Shown in pieces: positions 63,964 to 64,000 of a stretch of DNA of 64,000 nt. The notes beneath the pieces are model-generated. The model was not told where the DNA came from, did not search any database, and saw nothing but the letters and a program-made list of their open reading frames with translations. Origin of the DNA: Pseudorhodobacter turbinis (lineage in GTDB: Bacteria; Pseudomonadota; Alphaproteobacteria; Rhodobacterales; Rhodobacteraceae); NCBI RefSeq assembly GCF_005234135.1, contig NZ_CP039964.1:930001-994000 (forward strand), in the 5' to 3' direction. Position 1 is the stretch's first letter. Every line of letters begins with the position of its first letter. A program made the translations under genes and the position numbers.

Positions 63964-64000
63964 TCGTGCCTTTGAAGTGGCCCGCCTGCCCGGCTTTCGT
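63956..64000 (+). CDS. potC: polyamine ABC transporter permease PotC, 3' truncated by window edge
   Basis: Only the first 15 codons are in the window (MANRAFEVARLPGFR). The ATG overlaps the potB end by 8 bp, as expected for translational coupling. The name rests on the operon order alone. Confidence 0.5.
   Translation, partial: MANRAFEVARLPGFR

Overview
The window is a chromosomal segment of an alphaproteobacterium, most likely a member of the Rhodobacterales (Roseobacter/Rhodobacter group). The assignment rests on a Rhodobacterales-style dcw cluster containing a DUF2484 gene, DUF1638 and DUF6476 proteins, a cytosolic PhoR, an RpoH sigma factor, and above all a DUF1127 gene followed by four tandem CCUCCUCCC-loop RNAs, the arrangement known as ccaF1-ccsR1-4 in Rhodobacter sphaeroides. 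Species cannot be fixed from the sequence alone.

Layout. 1-5.9 kb: the end of an alpha/beta hydrolase gene, a periplasmic DUF302 protein, and a leftward operon of a TRAP transporter (dctP, dctQ, dctM), an OsmC-like protein and a cytochrome P450. 6.2-12.8 kb: the phosphate module, with pstSCAB leftward, phoR divergent from pstS and phoU-phoB after it. Pho boxes lie in front of pstS and of phoU. 12.9-13.7 kb: a small membrane protein and a DUF1638 protein. 14-17.3 kb: an accessory patch with an apparently intact IS110-type transposase gene beside a decayed IS5-family element. That IS5 remnant is split by a decayed IS1111-type element and carries several short palindromic insertions. 17.4-41 kb: recN, bamD, lpxC and the full leftward dcw cluster (mraZ rsmH ftsL ftsI murE murF mraY murD ftsW murG murC DUF2484 murB ddl ftsQ ftsA ftsZ), the cell's peptidoglycan-precursor and division operon. 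About 700 bp upstream of mraZ is gene-free but packed with TGGGA boxes in 10-bp phase, which look like MraZ operators.

41.7-50.7 kb: mrp, the ccaF1/ccsR stress-RNA locus with an RpoH-type promoter, uvrD, pyruvate carboxylase, a small EF-hand protein and a PhnA/YjdM-like protein. 50.9-53.1 kb: tRNA-Gly(GCC), then a type II restriction-modification pair (m5C methyltransferase and NaeI-like nuclease). 53.2-57.3 kb: a cobalamin riboswitch heading nrdHIEF, the class Ib ribonucleotide reductase operon, ending in a strong terminator. 57.3-64 kb: an MmcQ/YjbR protein, rpoH, an RluD-type pseudouridine synthase whose start codon overlaps that of a divergent DUF6476 gene, a hybrid histidine kinase, and the start of a potABC polyamine transporter.

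Themes: phosphate control through PhoBR and Pho boxes; heat/oxidative stress control linking rpoH to the ccaF1-ccsR locus; B12-gated choice of ribonucleotide reductase; and MraZ autoregulation of the division cluster. Most apparent long reading frames antisense to dcw, pyc, nrdE and similar genes are GC-driven shadows and are omitted.
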